Shown here piece after piece: positions 1 through 64,000 of a stretch of 64,000 nt of DNA. How positions within the stretch are numbered: position 1 is the first letter of the stretch; the number at the start of each line of letters is the position of its first letter. A model generated the notes under the pieces. The model was given only the letters and a program-made list of their open reading frames with translations. It did no database searches and was not told the DNA's origin. Source of the DNA: Thysanoteuthis rhombus (lineage: Eukaryota; Mollusca; Cephalopoda; Oegopsida; Thysanoteuthidae); NCBI GenBank assembly GCA_963457665.1, contig OY735207.1:61542388-61606387 (forward strand), given 5' to 3'. Made by a program: the position numbers and the translations under genes.

Positions 1-2540
1 GAATAAATCCAAAATGATTCCAGCCTCTTGAACCGGGCGATAATTCAACCAACCCTAGAATAGACAATTGAGTGACTTTAAAAATTTTCTCAACGAGTCC
101 CACATGACATTGTGGAAAAGATAATCCAAATCTAAACTCACAAAATGACCTCAGCTGAATGAGGTAATCTTTGATCTTTGGTTGCAAAACAGATTATTTT
201 TCTTAACGATATTTTCAATCGATTTTCAAAATGGGTGAATATTAAGGTAATTTTCAGCAGATTTTCAGTGGAAAGAGAATTTGATAGAAGATTGCATCCA
301 TATCATCTTTGGCAAATGTGAAAAAATTATATAGATTCAGAAACCTGCCGTCCCTTTGAGGACAGACTCGGGGAGCCTAAAAAAAACTATATCAAAAGGA
401 GATGTAAAGAAAACTGGTTCGGCAGCGCAAATCTAGAGAGAGGAAGGCATGCATTACCCTCTCTTTGATGGGATATACATAATTGATACAGAACACTGCT
501 GGTGAATGAGAAAATTGGAAGAATCTGCGTACATGAACTTATCGGCTCACTGCATGAGTCATGCCGAAGAGGATTTCAGCGTAGTGTATTTTTCTTTGCT
601 GAACAGAGAGTTTCAGGGTCTTTAAATAACATCATCTATATTACAAGAGTTGTAGTAAATGGTATTGTCTGTGTGGCTTGTGTCGTTGGAAATTAAGCGA
701 GACGATTGATATGCTATGTTACATTTTCTGTTATTGCTTTGTTCTGTGAAAAAAAAAAAGAAAAAGAGAAAGCCCTCTCTCTTCACAAACGGATTTTACA
801 CCCGACGACTGCAGTGAGAATGTATCAGCCAGAACGTTGTGGTACCAATACCAGCAGGCCAAAGAATGAATTTGTCTGACCGAACAAATCTTGCGATGAA
901 TTCATGTGCATAGTTACATAAAAGCAAATGATCGCTTTTACCAGATTCAGACTCAGTTAATCGCGTGTGGTGTAATACACGAGGCAATGGATCTGTCTCA
1001 TGTGTCGCATGACACGTGAGGCAATGATTTTGTCTCAGTTTTCTCAAACAATCCATGGTGACCTAATCATTATTTCCGTGGCAGTTGTCGGAATTCCAAA
1101 TCTTTAGACTCCAGCGGATTTTTCTGTAACAAACAATCTTCTTTTTAAAATTGATTTTTTTTTCAACCATAGTTTTTTATAAAAAGTCATACAATCCAAA
1201 TTTATCTGAACTACAACTTGAAATGTAGACGCCATTTTTTTTTTTCTTTGTTAGATATTTTCAGCTGAATTCTTGGTGATTTGCCAGAAACACAATGAAA
1301 AAGAATCAAGTAGACCAAGTAAGTTAAAAGTCATATTGAATTTCTTTCTGAGAACAACTCAAAAATCTGGTTATGATTAATTATCTGATATGCGCTTTAC
1401 AAAGTTTTGTTGGAACATGTGTTGAAAAACTAAATGTTTTTGTTTCTGCCAGAAAGATTTAGACCAGACAGATCAAGTGGAAGTAAAACTGTTCCCAAAC
1501 TGTGCTCACTCACTTAAGAAAATTCCTAACGGGTGCCGTGGGACACAAACCCGAGCAGCGACACCGAGCCAACTGAGATTGGTCTACGATAGAAAAGTAG
1601 TAAAAGACCAAATGAATGTATCGTGTACCAACAGTAAAGAGGTCAAGTTCGTTTTTTAAAGTGCTAAATACTGCGAAGTGTATTCCACGAAGACTATTAT
1701 TTTCATTCTTGTTGTTTATAACACAGCATTTTCGCTCGCGTATTATCCAGCCTCACTCATTGTCTGGTTTGAGTTGAAGCCTTTTTTTATCAGTCCACGA
1801 AATATTCGGACTAGTGTCTTCATCTTCGATATTTTTGTCAAATTATTCGTCCTAAACAATCTCCAGCTTTCTTCGGTGTTTGACGTTTTGAAATTATGTA
1901 TTTTCATGAGTTAATAAATTATTTGGAGACTAGAATCTCTATATTTGTTGTTTTCATCCCAATATTGTGCCTACGTATAATCTAGATTCACTCGTTGTCA
2001 GATGATTTGAGATGAATAATTTCCATTATTCCACAAATCTGAGGAGATGAAAGATCAGCGGGTGACAATTAATCACAAGCATGCAGACCATATCATTTGA
2101 TATTCACTGTTTGCTCTGTTATTATGGCTTCGTACCCAAATAATGTTTATGAATATTTACATCTAAGCAGGGCAGGCCCTAGGGCTCCTAGTGCCTCAGG
2201 CATGCTGACCTCATTCACAGCATAGTATTATGTTTTTTTTTACTGTCACAGAAATGAATACATAGGAATTTAAAAAATTCTTACCATCACTTTGTCTGAA
2301 GCATAGTCATGACTCAACATCAGAGTTTCAGATCATCATTCGATGAATATATAAAATACATAACTGTCAGATATTCCTCAAAGGTTTGATTTCACATGGG
2401 GAAATTGCCTCTGCCACAATCACATGACAGGCACCTGTGGGAACTTGGCCCCCGGTTGATTGCTCATGTCGTCCGTACCTAAAGCCGGCCCTACAGCTAA
2501 ACAATGTATATTTACAGAAAACATGACGTGGGGATCATAC
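1..2540 (-). other. Partial intron after exon 27
   Basis: No dynein exon or other gene recognised. It holds A/T runs and a weak diverged duplication (about 1679-1815 and 1922-2050, sharing patterns such as TTGTTGTTT and TCACTC(G/A)TTGTC). A GGCCC-rich stretch with two near-complementary ends lies at about 2165-2500. Open frames such as 502-696, 1477-1659 and 796-1056 match nothing I know. Confidence 0.6.
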
Positions 2541-63243
<60,703 letters not shown>

Positions 63244-63542
63244 CTGTAGGGGTGAAATATCGAAATAAAATCAGTGTTTTCATATGTAAGTATATAAATA
63301 TATACAAAAGAAGCCGCTTTTTGTGGTCCCATGTGTTAATTGATGTGAAAATGAAATTCTGCATTTGAATTTTCTTGTCTTATGATAACCATATATGTAT
63401 ATAGTTTATAAAGTTTGTGTATAAATGTAGTTCATAAAGGTTTTTATATGTGCAGTTCATGAAGGTTTCTATATATGCAGTTTATAAGGTTTATATATAC
63501 GTGCAGTTTATATATATGCAATTTAAAAAGAGTATATATATG

Positions 63543-63597
<55 letters not shown>

Positions 63598-64000
63598 GAA
63601 GCTTTGATACGACGAAAAGTCCAAGTCAAAAGTTTGATTTTAAATCTGATTAAACACATATATTTTAAAAGGTGCTTATCGTATTTTGGAACCACACAAT
63701 TCCTATGCTCTTTTAGATAGCAATAGTCCTCTGACAATATTAAGCAAAGGATATGAAGCTAGAACTATTTACATTTGCTGTTATAAATTAACATTCATTT
63801 TTGCTGTTTATTCATATATACGAGGATGGTTCAATGAGACCATCTCCTGATTTGTAGTTATTAAATGAATTTTTATCTGACATTCCCTCTGTATAATGTT
63901 TGCTGTATCTGATCGATGTTCACCACTGAATCGAATGCATTAACGAGAAAAGAGATTGTATCGAAAAAGAAATATTCGTTGCTTAAAATAAATGTTTGTT
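63244..64000 (-). other. Intron upstream of exon 1 (partial), with degenerate repeat
   Basis: 63400-63545 is a degenerate array of a roughly 30-bp unit (GCAGTTTATAAGGTTTATAT and variants), running into a TA array at 63547-63592. No earlier dynein exon is seen before the window edge. Confidence 0.75.

Noticed and set aside
796..1056. Minus-strand open frame as the next dynein exon
   Set aside because: Its residues do not resemble the segment that follows LDWSPIL in any dynein, and the borders lack a phase-consistent acceptor.

Overview
The window is a stretch of animal nuclear DNA. It is AT-rich, full of simple repeats and decayed transposons, and holds the middle of one very large gene on the minus strand. 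The gene is an axonemal dynein heavy chain of the DNAH5/DNAH8 type, the gamma-class heavy chain of the outer dynein arm. Its 27 coding exons lie between 63243 and 2541 (transcription runs from high to low coordinates). Joined, they give exactly 6102 nt, or 2034 codons, with matching splice phases at all 26 internal junctions and no in-frame stop. Neither the start nor the stop codon is in the window. The first exons lie beyond 64000, and everything after the AAA2 Walker B region lies below position 1.

Protein layout (residues numbered within this fragment): the N-terminal tail (DHC_N1-type) fills exons 1-9, the lower stem and linker (DHC_N2-type) exons 10-21, the AAA1 ATPase exons 22-24 (P-loop 1604-1611, Walker B around 1654-1660), then the AAA1-AAA2 connection (exon 25) and AAA2 (exons 26-27, P-loop 1886-1893). 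The product would drive outer-arm sliding in cilia and flagella, so expression is expected in ciliated epithelia and sperm. All introns are GT-AG except one: the intron after exon 23 uses a GC donor.

Exons make up about 10% of the gene span. The introns average about 2.1 kb and carry many long TA arrays, TG, AG/CT, GATA and CATA tracts, a 510-bp polypyrimidine block, non-LTR retrotransposon fragments of two families, a Tc1-like transposase remnant, a decayed copy of an uncharacterised invertebrate protein family, tRNA-like SINE pieces, elements that combine terminal inverted repeats with a tRNA-like core, and several unnamed interspersed families. An invertebrate, most likely a mollusc and perhaps a cephalopod such as an octopus, fits the repeat style and the protein. 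That is inference from style, not proof.

No second host protein-coding gene, rRNA, functional tRNA or CRISPR array is supported. The most unusual items are the GC-AG intron in the AAA1 region, the inverted-repeat/tRNA-like composite elements (18395-18727 and 34829-35248), the interspersed families found in four or five copies, and simple repeats placed within tens of bases of several 5' splice sites.
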